Source: Chara braunii
Taxonomy: Eukaryota > Streptophyta > Charophyceae > Charales > Characeae
DNA: 31,116 nt
Assembly: GCA_003427395.1 (NCBI GenBank)
Contig: BFEA01000396.1
Coordinates: forward strand, 614,674 to 645,789
Direction of reading: 5' to 3'
The notes under the pieces were generated by a model. It was given only the letters and a program-made list of their open reading frames with translations, did no database searches and was not told the origin of the DNA. A program made the translations under genes and the position numbers. Numbering within the stretch: the first letter of the stretch is position 1; every line of letters starts with the position of its first letter. Positions 8,357 to 19,345 of this stretch are shown in pieces.

Positions 8357-9168
8357 TGCGCAACCCTCTCCTCTCCCTCTCTTTGATCTCGGCTGCAATG
8401 CTGCGCGAGCTATGCGCGAGAGTCCGCGGCGCCGAACAGGCTCGACGAGCCCAAGAACGGGTGGAGTGACGACGTGGGGTGGACCCCGCGGTAGTCTCGG
8501 GGCGAAGCAGTCGGAGGGACTGAGCAGTGGTGGGGATTGGACGCCGGCCGCGGCAGGGCCTTGTGGCTATGGTGGTCGGTGGTCTTGGGGAGTTTTGAAG
8601 GCTGCGCCTGGGGGCGGCAGTTAATTGAAATTTTGTGTACAAGAAGGACTCACTTTTATCTCCATTGCTGCTTTGTCTATGCATGTCGCGTGTGTGAAGC
8701 CCTGAGTGATGGGAGCTGGTTCTGCGCAGGGGTGACGTCGAAGGTCCAGGGATGATTAGATGTCCTGTCAAGTGATGTTGATTGCATGCCTGTATGTGTG
8801 TATGTACTCGTCCGAGCGGGGATGGGGAAACTGAACTGGGGGACTGTCTGCTTAAGAGTATGAATGTGTTGATCCGGTTGTTCCTCTCCCCTCCGCGGTC
8901 TTTCCTGCGCCCTCGCGCTTTCCCGGCGTAATTCACTCCCTCTCTCTCTCTCTCTCTCTTTTTCCCTTCCTCGATCGCCTTTCTAGGAACTGACAGTCAT
9001 CGCTTTTCGAGCTTATCGTCCCTGTACCGGTGACGTCAACCGCCTGCGTCCGCNCGGACGGTCGACGCCCCCGCCAAGNGGAGAAAGCNTAGCTTTCGTN
9101 NTNTTCCCCCTACGCACCCCCCNNCCCCCCCCCTTTTTTTGAGAGAGAAAAGTTGCGGCNATTGTTGT

Positions 9169-9690
9169 ATGGATTCNGTGTTGGATCGGATGACCGGGAA
9201 CGCNGGATCTTGCCCGTGTTCATCACGTACCTCNGATCGTCTCATTTCNCTACCGGCCTTCCCCATCACNGATGACGACAGTGTCTACTGCGATGCGGAC
9301 GTACGGCGCGCNCTGAGGCGGANGGAGCAAGTGTGTTGGCAAGACCCGCCGCNGGCNTGTGAGATAAGGGGNAACGNGTTTGTGTTGATTGATCGNTTTG
9401 ATTNCCCGACNCTGATATTGCCTTATACGGGTTTAACGGTGTTNCCCTGGTNGGCCGCTCACGACGCGTGGCGACCNCAGTTTGATTGTCGCTGGTGTCG
9501 CCAGGGGGACTCGTGTTCGTGGCGACGGCTGGTCCTGGGTTACGAGGGAGCGACGCGTTTCCCCGAGCTTTCCCGTAGCGCGGGGGCGCTGCCCGCNCAA
9601 TTTCGAATTNAGATGCCGNCGAGTCCTCCCGCCNCTNTACCCTCCNGAAAACTTTCGCGCGGACTNTNNGAGTCCNANGCCGAGGCCTGA
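9169..9690 (+). CDS. LTR-encoded ORF0 of element 1, Cys-containing, unknown function
   Basis: A 173-residue open frame with many ambiguous bases, starting at ATG 9169 and ending at TGA 9688-9690. The centre aligns with the ORF in both element 2 LTRs: C41 followed by DVR at 44-46, a second Cys exactly 18 residues after DVR, FVLID, ILPY, PW, and a CxxC (C107/C110) exactly 32 residues after the Asp of FVLID. Element 2 keeps the same 18- and 32-residue spacings. The conserved cysteines suggest zinc binding, which is inference. The ORF sits about 30 nt after a C/T homopolymer tract (9117-9140), as in element 2. I do not recognise the family. Ambiguous bases prevent a full check for stops. Confidence 0.65.
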   Translation: MDXVLDRMTGNXGSCPCSSRTXDRLIXLPAFPIXDDDSVYCDADVRRXLRRXEQVCWQDPPXXCEIRXNXFVLIDXFDXPXLILPYTGLTVXPWXAAHDAWRXQFDCRWCRQGDSCSWRRLVLGYEGATRFPELSRSAGALPXQFRIXMPXSPPAXXPSXKLSRGXXESXAEA

Positions 9691-10110
9691 ANGCCTCGAA
9701 CCACCCACCTCCACGACAAAGACCCGAGGGTTCATACACTTTGTGAAGTCGATGATGAGGCCNGAAGGCTTCGAACCCACCACCTATCCCCCAAACCCCT
9801 GACGATCGAAGTTATGTCTTCCGCCGCCATGGCCCCCTCCCCTTGATGCCTTTTCCCGTCCCGATGCACGACGACAATTCATTTTCATAGAAACCCTTAT
9901 GATTTTATGGTTTCGGAGTAATCCAACCCCCACGGGACTTCGCGACGACAGTTCGACTCTGAGAAAACCTCGGCCACGAAACGAGAGCCTCCCGTTCCAT
10001 CCGGAAGACTCAACCCTTACGGCCAAAAATCCTTGGCCACGCCCCTCCTAGAACTCTAATTGGCGACCCCGTACGGGAAGCTGCAAGGGGGCGTGAGGTT
10101 GCGTATCACA

Positions 10111-10484
10111 GGCTTTCTCATCACGCAGCCAATGGGTACAACTCAAGTTTGCTCTTCTTCGGGTCTCGCTGATCACCTGACAGCATTCTCACTATCTGTT
10201 GGCATTTTCTCACTAGTTCACGTCTCCAAGAGGCACCGCGGCTACCGTCTTCACCCGAATAGAATGCCCGGTGATTATGGGCCTATCTGGACTGAAAAAT
10301 GCATCAAATACAGCTATAATGACCGGACGTTCTATTCGGGTGAAGACGAAAGTAGTTCCACGAGTTCCACCCTGAACGGTTCTAAAAATGCTTCCCTCTA
10401 CCAGTCGCGAGCCGCTGCACCAACATAGTACTCTGAATTACGACAAACATTCCAACCCTAAACCCGCTTAGAAATCGAGATGTG
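10111..10484. other. Spacer between the two elements
   Basis: 374 bp of host or older repeat DNA separating the right end of element 1 from the left end of element 2. Apart from the foldback element at 10243-10353 I see nothing in it. A plus-strand frame runs through it but overlaps the inverted repeat and has no protein-like features. Confidence 0.7.
10243..10353. repeat. Foldback/MITE-like element, copy 1
   Basis: The left arm at 10243-10278 (TACCGTCTTCACCCGAATAG, then AATGCCCGGTGATTAT) is the inverse complement, with few mismatches, of 10316-10348. The loop of about 37 bp contains CTATCTGGACTGAAAAATGC. The same arms and middle recur at 26412, 26913 and 30383, so this is a dispersed family. 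No coding capacity; it would depend on a transposase encoded elsewhere. Confidence 0.8.
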
Positions 10485-11427
10485 TGTGACGAACTACTTC
10501 CCGAACCTGTGCTATCTTTCGTACCCCTTTGGCTCGAATTTTTCTTGTACCATACCGACCATAGGAGTACCCCGTTTGTTTTCTTGATTTTGGGCGCCGT
10601 GTTTTTGGCCCCCGTTTTGTCGAAAGCTTGGTTGATTCTTGGAATTCTGCTTTTTGCAATTCAGGAAATACAAGGGAATTTACACGCGCCTTAGCGAGCG
10701 CACCGGGAATTGGGTCCGGCAGTTGGGAATTCCGGGATAAGCGGAACTTCGACGTGTCCTTTTTTTGTGTGTGAATGTTCTCGGTCGCGTTGGGGAAAAC
10801 TCTCGGAATTTTGTGAGAATACGAATAGGCGTAGAATTTTCTTTTTCCGCGTCGTTCTCTTCGCGCGCGGATATGGTGATTTCAATTTTAATCTGGTCTT
10901 GGACGCAGGCAAGCTGTAACTGTTTCGGTGCCTTTTTTTTTTTCTTTCTGTTGACGGTGCCACGCATGCGAAGCCTGTTTCCCCTCTCCTTCCCCCCCTG
11001 CCCCCGCTCTGTCTCCCGCATCGTTCTCTCCCGCGCTATTCCTTCCTTCCCCCTTGTCATCCTCCCTTCTCGCAACTGTTTTCCCTCCCTCTCTCCCGCT
11101 CTGGCCGATTGCGCGCCCATTTTCCCTTTCTTGATCGTCTGAATCTTCGACCCGTCTTGCGCTACATCTCGCGCCTTTTCCTTCTCACCCTCTGAATTCA
11201 GCGCACGACGCCCGGTCGATCCTTAGATAACTCTCGCTCGCCAATCAGATTCGTGGATCAATGGGATCTCCCTATTGCGCAACGAATCTGATTGGTTGAA
11301 CCTTGAGTCTCGAGGGATCAACATGGCTTCCACGGAGCACTCTTCTCAAAGTCTTCTCCTCCTGCTTCTTTTCTTACACTTCGACTTTCCCCCTGCCTTC
11401 TCTCTCCCTCGCCCCCCTTTTCGCCAC

Positions 11428-11435
11428 TATAAATT
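11428..11435 (+). promoter_or_regulatory. Putative TATA box, 5' LTR of element 2
   Basis: TATAAATT within CGCCACTATAAATTCTGCAA, conserved in the 3' LTR at 22743 and in element 1 at 8349. Transcription would begin near 11460, giving U3 of about 1 kb and an R-U5 of about 1.8 kb that carries ORF0 ahead of gag. Confidence 0.62.
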
Positions 11436-12471
11436 CTGCAAACGCGCCCGCAAATCTCTCTTACGTTCTCGATTCCCAAGCCAACTTCCGGGAAGCAGTG
11501 GTTAGGCAGAGTGTTTGGTGCGAGTCGGAAAGTCCTGTCGAGCTGACGATACACTAGTTGGTTGCGCGCTTGATCGCCACGACGGATTGTGGGATCTGGG
11601 TGAACTGCGTCAAGTTTACGTCGGCAGGGTGACGATCGCAGTGGTGGGAGGTAGCACGCGACGGCCGGGATCGTCGGTGCGGGCATGAGGATCGATTGAT
11701 TGGAGTTGAGTGAGTAGTTGGCTCGGGGCCATATTGGAATTCACGGCGAATGCGCCTTTGTTGTTGCGGATCTTTATCTCTGGTGTGAGTGTACGGCGGC
11801 AACACCGAACTTCCTCTTTTCGATCTTGTCATTTCCTACCTCGACCTTCCTCCCCTGTCTCCCTCTCTCTCCTCTATCTTTGACGATGAGTCTTGATGCC
11901 TGTCCCTCTCATGAATGAGAATGAATTTGTGTGCTCTCCTGCGTAAAAGAACTTCTTCCGGAACTCTTCCATTAGTTTTCTGGGTAATCCCCGAATATCG
12001 AGGAATTGATCCTCTTGTTTGTGAACGGTGGATGCGTGTGTACAATTTCCTCGGTTGGTTCCCGACCTGTGTACCCTTATCATTTTCGCACCTTCCATAG
12101 TGAATGTATGTATGGAGATACTTGCCTTTTTGTATCGATTAGACGCCGCCCTCGGCGGGATTTTGTTCGAGAATGCAAGAGTGTTTAAATCTGTAGTTTT
12201 GAATGCGTTGTGCATGCCATCTACCATATGCTGCACGACATCTGCAACCGATGTACAGGGCAGCCTCGAGGAACCAGGCACCTGGGGATCAACACCGTGG
12301 TGGCTTGCGAAATGTGAGTCATGGGTCGGTCCCTCAGTTACATGCATAATCAAGTCGATGAGTGTTTTCTCCCTCTCTCGTGTTAAAAATGATTGATTGG
12401 TGGTTGCGCGAGTGTTTTTTTTTTTTTTTTTTTTTTTTGATGACGTCTCGGGATTTTTGCAATTGATTGAT

Positions 12472-13011
12472 ATGTGGACTGACAAGCACCCTTCGATCGG
12501 GCGCCAGCCTCCTGTATCTCCCGTCTCAACACGACCTTTTCCCTACAACGAGGAAAGGACACATGTATGCGAGTGGGACGTACGAGAAGCTGTCGCACAG
12601 ATCGGCAGACGATACTACTTCCCTCCGGCAAACCGTTGTTCAAGGTTCGTAGAGGCCGGGTTTGTCATTATTGATACACACTTTCCACCTTAGTTGATAT
12701 TGTTGCCATTTAACGAGTTGATCGTTATCCCGTGGACGGCAGTAGAACCCCAATGGCCTCGCACTCTATGCACCGACTGCCAGCGCTTTGAGTGCTACGA
12801 ATCCAAGGGTTTCCACTACCGCGTACGAAGTGAAGACGAACACAAAGAAAGAGCCACACGACTGCGACCCTCCACGTCGGACTCAGAACTGACCGGTGAA
12901 CGACGTAGGGACTTATTACGAAGACGAGACACGCGAAGCGTGCCGAAGCTTTTCTTCTCTAAACGAAGGGCCGCAGCACGGTGGGAAGTCCGACAATACT
13001 TTTTTGATTAA
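12472..13011 (+). pseudogene. LTR-encoded ORF0, 5' LTR copy of element 2, one stop
   Basis: Same reading frame as the 3' LTR copy at 23781 but interrupted by TAG at 12691-12693, where the 3' copy reads TAC TCG. After the stop it continues through LPFNELIVIPW and the CxxC (CTDC) to a TAA at 13009-13011. This is further than the 3' copy, which is cut short by a CGA-to-TGA change. The two LTR copies together suggest an ancestral protein of about 180 residues with a basic C-terminal tail. ATG 12472 lies 33 nt after the T24 tract. Confidence 0.65.
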
Positions 13012-13234
13012 ATTTTTCTTTCTCTCTCCTTTCGCGCCGAACTCCTGTGCGCATTTTGCGACGCGCGAAAGACGGTCGACTTAGCTCATCGGACCAACAC
13101 GGGGGATTTCAGTTTCGTCTGTGCCCCCACACTGAATTTCCAAAAATCCTTGGCACACCCCATCTTGCTGTTTTTCCAGGCCCCTTTTCCGCACCTCTAG
13201 CACTCCGAATGAAAGACAATACAGGGCGTGAGGT

Positions 13235-13252
13235 TGGTATTGGAGCCGACTC
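13235..13252 (+). other. Primer binding site of element 2
   Basis: TGGTATTGGAGCC follows the LTR directly. Compared with the plant initiator-Met site TGGTATCAGAGC, two of the first twelve bases differ, both transitions. Confidence 0.75.
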
Positions 13253-13364
13253 GTGTGGGTTCTGATGATAGTGAGTCGAACTGGCGAGAGGTAGGAGAAG
13301 TCCTCAACTAGCTCGTCGAGATCGCCCAGTGACCAGGTCTCGATCTGGTGCGGTTGCACCCGCA

Positions 13365-15960
13365 ATGCCAATGGCAGACGGTACTAGGGTGATCATTAGC
13401 ATTCCTGCCCCTTTCCCCTTCTTCCCTAACCATACCCATCCCGAGGCTTGGCTGAAAGCTGTTGAAGCTGAAGGTTACAACGCAGGTGATCTTCCCCGCA
13501 TTCTTACCTTGCTACTCCATAATACGTCGCATGACTGGTTTAGAAAGCATACGTGGGTAGATTAGAATACTTTCAAACAAGCATTCTTGGCTCGATTCGA
13601 TACGGTTAGTGAAGATGCCGCCTGGTACGTGCTCAAAACTCGGCTACAAGGACCAGGGGAATTGCTGCCCGATTTCGTGGATAGATTTCAAACCACGTTG
13701 GACAAATCTGGGCGAGACGAGAAGTCCGCTCGAGATATGTTCATCGATCATCTACGAAGTCCTACGTTGAAAGGGAAGTTACAGAAAAAGGTCCCGCCGA
13801 AGACACACCTGCTATCTGCTATCATCGCGAAAGCGTTGGAATTGGACCAGGCTGATACAAAAAAATATATCAGTCAGGGAGACAAAGATATTACAGATAC
13901 CATACATGATGTAGCGGCTAAAAGGCGATCATGGTTGCGGGCGGTAGAACGTTTTTATCCCCGCTGCGACCATAACCTTTCCGACAGAATCGTTTCCGAT
14001 ATCCCGCCTGTTTCTTTTTCCTCTCCCCCAACGAATCAACCGATAGCGGCAGTTAAGAGCAGAATCTCCCACGAACCTCCCTCGCCGACCGTAACAAACC
14101 TACATCTTGTCCAAATGATCCATACGGCCACTACTAAGCAATCTGAATGGATGAGCAACCTGGTTCAAATGCAGGCAGCTCACATGGAGCGGATGGAACA
14201 AATAATGAGCAGGCTAATTAAGCCCAACCCGGCCCCTGCTCAACCTGCCCCCGTGTCATTTCATCTCTTGCCTGCCCTGCCTGCACCTGGCTATCCACCA
14301 CAGTTCCCTCACCCAGCTAATCCAGCAGGAAAGATCGAGTGTTTTAACCGCAAACAACCCGGACATTTTGCCCGGGACTGTCCGCAGCCAAAACGTAATC
14401 AACCCCCGCCGGTTGCGGCCCCTGTTGCTCTAAACCAAGGACGAATGGCCGCATTGATGGACACAGCCCAAGGAGGAGAACTCATTGCATATGAGCAGCC
14501 TTTCCCCTCAACGACAATAACGTCAACATCGGGATCTTCCTCCTCTGACGCTGCTGACGTGGTCGATCCACTCGAGTATCTTCATCTAGCGGGCATGATC
14601 GGAGCGATCCGATCGGCCCTTGATGATCTTGAACGGGTCGATCGCGATTCTAATCCCGGTCCACAGTTTAGGACGAGCGAAATCGATGTGTTACGAGCGC
14701 TCAAGCAGCTAGATATCCGTGTTGCGACTCCGGTGGGACACTTGCTCACCATATCTGAAGCTGCAAACGACAAACTGTTACAACAATGTTAGAAGAATCA
14801 AAAGCGCTTCACGTACCATCACGTACAACGAATGTTAAAAAAGGAGGAAGAAAAAGAGGATGTTGAGCCACTAGAACCTGAAACGGGTGAACCCGAAGCA
14901 GCACGAGTAGCTGCGATCTCGTTAGTAGAGAAGGATCATTTCGTCCGGGCTCGATCAGTATTGTGGAAAAGTGCTGAGTGCGATTGTGAGATTTGGGGCA
15001 AACCATTTAACTTCCTTATCGATACTGGGTCTTCCGCAGTTGCCATATCTTTAGATACTGTAAGAAAGACGGGATGACTCAGCTCCATTCTTCCTTAATC
15101 TGACAAAGACAATTATGTCTCTGCCAACGAGGAAGCAATGAACATTGTGGGTGTTATTGAGAATGTGGCTGTGAAGGTCGGACGAATACACGTCCTCGTG
15201 AACGCACTAGTGATAGATGCGCGCTCCTATTCCGTGTTGTTAGGATTACCTTGGGCGATGGCGGTAGGTGCTCGTCTGCATTTCGACTCCAAACAGCTGG
15301 TGCTCACGCAAACTGGGGGTAAGCCTCAGACTGTCCCTTTGCGGATTTCTACTCGGACTGTAAAACGAACTCTTAATTTTGTCCAAATAGGGATGATCTG
15401 AGGCCTTGATCCCGAGGAATCTTCTTCCTCGGACGTCGGTAGCGGAGCCGGGGAACAGGTGTACGCAGAAGAAATGCCTAGTAAGGATGAATGAAAGCAC
15501 CTGGTCGAACTTTTCGAACACGAAATCCCCGAAGAATTCCGAGTGCGCCCCAGAACCGCCTGCAGCTTCCACGTGGATTCGAAAGACAGCGCGCTCGCGC
15601 CCCTGGAAACCCAGATCGGTCCTTCATCCCTCCTCGGGGAACCCATCCTGCAAGTATCTGACCTAGCAGATGATTTGGAACCCCCTCGCACCTTGTACGA
15701 GGGAGTGCTTTCCCTACCATCACGCTACCAACAGACAAAACAGTATTTGGATGTTTCCGTTTTCCCACCAAGATCGTTACTAACGATGGGAGCGACCATC
15801 GCTTTTGATTAAACAGGCAGAAGCGCCAGTAGATGACGTGCCTGATCTAATGCAGGAGATGACGGATCTAATAGGACTGAGTGTGGAACATAGTTCGGCC
15901 GGTTCAGAAACTGATGCCGAAACTAAAGAAACCGAAATGATCAGCCCTGCTGAATCTTAG
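13365..15960 (+). pseudogene. gag: gag-protease polyprotein of element 2, broken
   Basis: ATG 13365 opens a gag domain (HPEAWLKAVEAEGY, DWFRKHTW) interrupted by TAG 13563. The frame resumes with FLARFD and a predicted helical Met/Gln-rich stretch (VQMQAAHMERMEQIMSRLI). The zinc knuckle reads CFNRKQPGHFARDC, with Arg in place of the second Cys, so zinc binding is probably lost. A TAG at 14790 follows LLTISEAANDKL. The protease is complete here: DTGSS at 15021 and LLGLPWA near 15235, with a TGA at 15075 and another near 15100. A Glu/Ser-rich spacer follows with further stops. Near 15811 the reading moves by one frame and ends at TAG 15958-15960, directly before the ATG of RT. About 1 kb of this region is missing from element 1. 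Confidence 0.88.
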
Positions 15961-17691
15961 ATGATAGCGACCGTCTTCTCTGTTCGCACCAATAACTCCG
16001 TTTTTTCTAGTGTCCATAATTGACGAAAAAGGCCAACTGATTGGGTCGACGTCTCCCTAGAGATTCCTGGACGACCAACAATCACCCTTCCAAACCACGT
16101 CCCCACAAAATTTCAAAAATCGTTAATTAGTGTTTTGAATGGCTACGTGGAAGTATTGAGTGTGCGCGATAATGATATCGGCCTCACTAACGTGATTGAA
16201 CATGCCATTCTTACTGGGGATCATCCACCCATTAGCTGCGTGCCTTATAAGTACTCACCAACTCAAAGAGCGGCCGCTTTTCAGCGAATCAAAAAATTCG
16301 AAGCTAATGGATGGATCAAACCCGCCATAGGACCATGGTCTTTTCCCGTTACAGTAGTGATTGTGCCTAAAAAGGCCAGAGGGATCAACATTTGCATCGA
16401 TTATCGAAAATTGAATGATATCACGATTAAGGATGTGTATCCCCTCCCCCGGATTGATGAGTTGTTGGATGCGATGGGAAGTGCTCGATTTTTCAGTAAG
16501 TTTGATGTTCGCCATGGGTTCCATCATCTTCTGGTCCGAGAAGAAGATCGCCTGAAGACTGCGTTCGTACTCTTCGAAGGTACATGGCAGTGGATTTGAT
16601 GCCCAATGGGCATCTGCAATGCCCCCGCAACTTTTCAGCGAGCCATGAATATGGTCTTTCAGAACTTTGTGCGGAAGACTCGTGTAGCACAGAGTATCAT
16701 TAACTACTATGTGATTGTGTACATGGATGACATTTTGGTGTACTCGAGTTCTTATGAGGGGCACGTGTAACACATCGAATGGGTGTTGCATGCGTTACGA
16801 GATGCCGACTTCAAGGTGGCACTCGAGAAGTGCCAGTTCTTCCTTACCACCATTTCCTTCCTGGGACACGTGGTAACGGACCAAGGACTCAGACCGGAAC
16901 CGCAGAAGGTGGCAGCTGTCAGAGACGCGCCAGTGCCCACGACTATTACGCAAGTTCGCGCCTTCTTGGGCCTGGCCTCGTACTACCGAAGTTTTATCAA
17001 GGGCTTTGCGGCGATTGTCGGACCCCTCACGAACCTGCTGCGAAAGGATCAACCGTTGATCTGAACACCAGAATGTGATCAAGCGTTTTCAACACTCAAG
17101 GCCGCTCTCATTTCGGCTCCAGTCCTTATAAGGCCGGATCCCAAAAAGCCTTTTGTTCTCATTACTTACTAACAGTCGGAGGCAATTTCGGCGATCCTGG
17201 CCCAGGTGGGACCAAGCGGACTCAAGTGCTTGGTGGAGTACGCGTCTAAATTGGTACCCGCCTGCAAACGCAACTACGCCGCTCCGACGGGAGAATGCTA
17301 CACGACTCTCTGGGGAATCAACCACTTTCGAGCTTACTTGTACGGGCGGAAGTTCACACTGGTAACCGATCATGAGCCTCTGCTAACCCTGAAGAAATCC
17401 AAGGATTACTCGGGCATGATCGGGCGATGGGCAACGGTGCTGCAGAGCATGGACTTTGACATTCGTCACCGGAAACACGAAAGACACGGGAATGCGGACG
17501 GATTGACACGACTGCACCGACCTGAGAAGGTTCCGAAGAATGAGGAGGTGATTCCGTGGAACGAACCGAAAAGGGAGAACGGGCCTCGGTACGGCCAAGT
17601 GGAATCCTGTCAAAGGAGTAAGCGACACGGGGTCCATTTTTCTTTGCCCTCTCTGCAATTTAGTCACATCCCTCCCTCTCTGCCATCATGA
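15961..17691 (+). pseudogene. pol: Reverse transcriptase-RNase H of element 2, broken
   Basis: ATG 15961 abuts the gag-pro stop (TAGATG). A leader ending VPTKFQKSLISV precedes RT with CIDYRKLNDIT, LPRIDELLDAMG and YMDD at 16720-16731. Stops lie at 16021, 16597, 16768, 17062 and 17170. The TGA at 16597 fits a lost Arg codon in WIRCPMG, and the one at 17062 a lost Trp in LIWTPEC. The RNase H catalytic TDW has become TY followed by TAA, so activity is lost. Later RNase H motifs (TGECYTTLWGINHF, TDHEPLLTL) remain. The frame closes at TGA 17689-17691, overlapping the next ATG in ATGA. Confidence 0.92.
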
Positions 17692-19345
17692 CTTCCCCCT
17701 CTTCTCCTACTAATTCTGCCCCTCTCACCTCCTCCGCTTTCTTTGCCACCCTCCCTGATAAATTCTGCTATTTTTGTACGTGTATTGCGCGGGTTTATGG
17801 GGTCGATTGTCATCCTTTCGAAACCGGGTTTGTCGATTGGGTAGAATGTGCCACGTGTGTCAATCGTGCGCACGGGGCCTGTGTTCGCTATCGAACGAGA
17901 AGCAAGGAGTGGAGGTGCACGGCCAAACTTCCCACAGAGGTTCGATTCGAGGCCGCCCGAACGGACGGACCTGAATATGACGAGAAATACCGTCGAGCGG
18001 AGGTTTGGATGGATAAAATTTTATTAACTTAATTAGCGGGATTATCATTGGGTCACCTGGAACTATCGATGGATCAACGGTCATTTGGAGAAGCGTAAAA
18101 CTGACGGATCGGGTTCGTGGTTGATGGTTCCTCATCCATTCTAGAGATACGATTGGACCCGATCTGCTCACGATGAGCAGGCCGCTCATTTCGCGATACG
18201 TGTCACGGAGGCAACTATAGACAAAAACCGATGTTCATGGTCCAATATACGAGATGATGTCAGATACGTTGTCGCCAACTGTCTGGTCTGTACTGCTGAT
18301 CCTGCCCCAATACGGGGACCGAACACGATAGTACCAACGGAAGTAGAACGCCCCTTCTAGCGAGTTAGTGTGGACACGACAGATATTGATGTGCCACCTG
18401 GCCTTAACCACTGTGAATATTCTATCCTATTAGTATTAATAGATCATTTTTCCAAGTACATCGAGGTCTACCCATGCAAGACCCGCAAGGCTGCAGAAAT
18501 AGCCACGTACATCGATCGGTTCCTCTACACCCATCTAGATACAGAAGAAATTCTGACCGACAATCAGTCCGAATTCAAGGGCGAAGGAGAGGAACTGCTT
18601 GCACGAAGGGACATCACGCTTCGACATACGGCACCCCACGTGTCCCTGTCAAACGAGTTGGCCGAAAATGCCAACCGTATGATTAAAACCGCCCTCTGCA
18701 GGAATTTAGCGGCACATGACAAGCGTCCACGGCCCGAAATCGTGTATCAGATCGTTGGAATTCACCGGGCCACCCCTCATGAGTCCACGGGGTTCACCCC
18801 CTTTCAGCTTCGCACTAATAACCTTCCCTGTGTCGACTACCGGGGTAACTCGGAAATTGCCGAAGCAGGGGGTAGAGACACGCGTGTCGCCCTCAAGGCT
18901 AAGGCCAAAAGGTACACCGATTTGATGGAACGGGCCGTCTTGAAGCTAGCCCGAAAAAGACATGACCGATCTGGCCCACGGTAGGCAGGTTCGTAGCTAT
19001 GAGGCTCGAAATGGAAATGCTGGGCCCCATCATCAATATAAATTAGGGGACTCAGTGCAGGTACGTAAATGTGCACGCGACCGTAAACTCGCTCCCAACT
19101 TTTCTGGCTGTTTTCGCGTTGTCGAGCTCGGACCCAACGGTGCCAACACGGTGCGCATTGCGCCCGAGGCTAACGCCAACCATAGCTCTGTCCCCATCGT
19201 CCGACATACCTTCTACCTCCGACCTCTCCCTCCCTCTGATCTTCCCTCGTCTTCCTCCTCCGAAGGAGAGGAAAATGACGACGATCTAACTCTCTCTCCG
19301 CTCTCTCCCTCCTGCCCTTCATCTTCCTCTCTGTCCTCGCCATGA
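17688..19345 (+). pseudogene. pol: PHD finger-integrase ORF of element 2, broken
   Basis: ATG 17688 overlaps the RT-RNase H stop (ATGA). A finger follows with C27/C30, C54/C57 after Trp51, H62/C65 and C77. The first spacing is 23 residues, as in element 1. The eighth ligand is replaced by Lys in a region three residues shorter, so this PHD copy is damaged. The frame ends at 18032; the HHCC domain and catalytic core continue in another frame with TAG at 18142 and 18358. Catalytic residues are Asp 18373 (SVDTTD), Asp 18559 (TDNQSEF) and Glu 18664 (AENANRMIK). A further frameshift near 18960 leads into the SH3-like tail (YKLGDSVQVRK) and a Ser-rich end. The stop at 19343-19345 overlaps the start of ORF A. 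Confidence 0.87.

Larger units (their letters stand above)
1..10110 (+). mobile_element. Element 1: Ty3/gypsy-like LTR retrotransposon, 5' LTR cut by window start
   Basis: The first 297 bases recur at 9804-10099, which marks them as the ends of a 5' and a 3' LTR. Between them lie a tRNA-Met-like primer binding site, gag-protease, RT-RNase H, integrase and three further ORFs, all on the plus strand. The order RT, RNase H, integrase is the Ty3/gypsy order. The two LTR segments differ by about 9 substitutions and one indel over 297 bp, roughly 3 percent, so the insertion is not recent. Gag-pol has in-frame stops and an internal deletion, so the copy cannot be autonomous. The left flank and any left target-site duplicate lie outside the window. 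The right end is set at 10110 because the bases there are the inverse complement of the LTR start. Confidence 0.93.
7662..10110 (+). repeat. 3' LTR of element 1
   Basis: Begins TGTGATTAGC and carries the copy of the 5' LTR segment at 9804-10099. It continues to ATCACA at 10110, the inverse complement of its first six bases. At about 2.45 kb it is long for a gypsy LTR. It contains a TATA box (8349), a CT run (8941-8959), a duplicated segment around a single N (7965-8155), an ORF (9169-9690) and many isolated N positions between 9054 and 9763. Near 9680 and 9756 a phrase of about 29 bp (GAGGCCTGAAGGCTTCGAAC-like) occurs twice. Confidence 0.88.
10485..13234 (+). repeat. 5' LTR of element 2
   Basis: 2750 bp beginning TGTGACG and ending GAGGT just before the primer binding site. 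Nearly the whole sequence recurs at 21800-24500. It contains a TATA box at 11428, a run of 24 T at 12415-12438 and a broken ORF0 (12472-13011). The long stretch between TATA and ORF0 (about 1 kb) has only short frames that do not look like genes. Confidence 0.93.

Noticed and set aside
9680-9785. tRNA-like or Pol III B-box sequence (GGCTTCGAACCCACC)
   Set aside because: No A box or cloverleaf could be built around it. It is a short phrase occurring twice at the LTR end.
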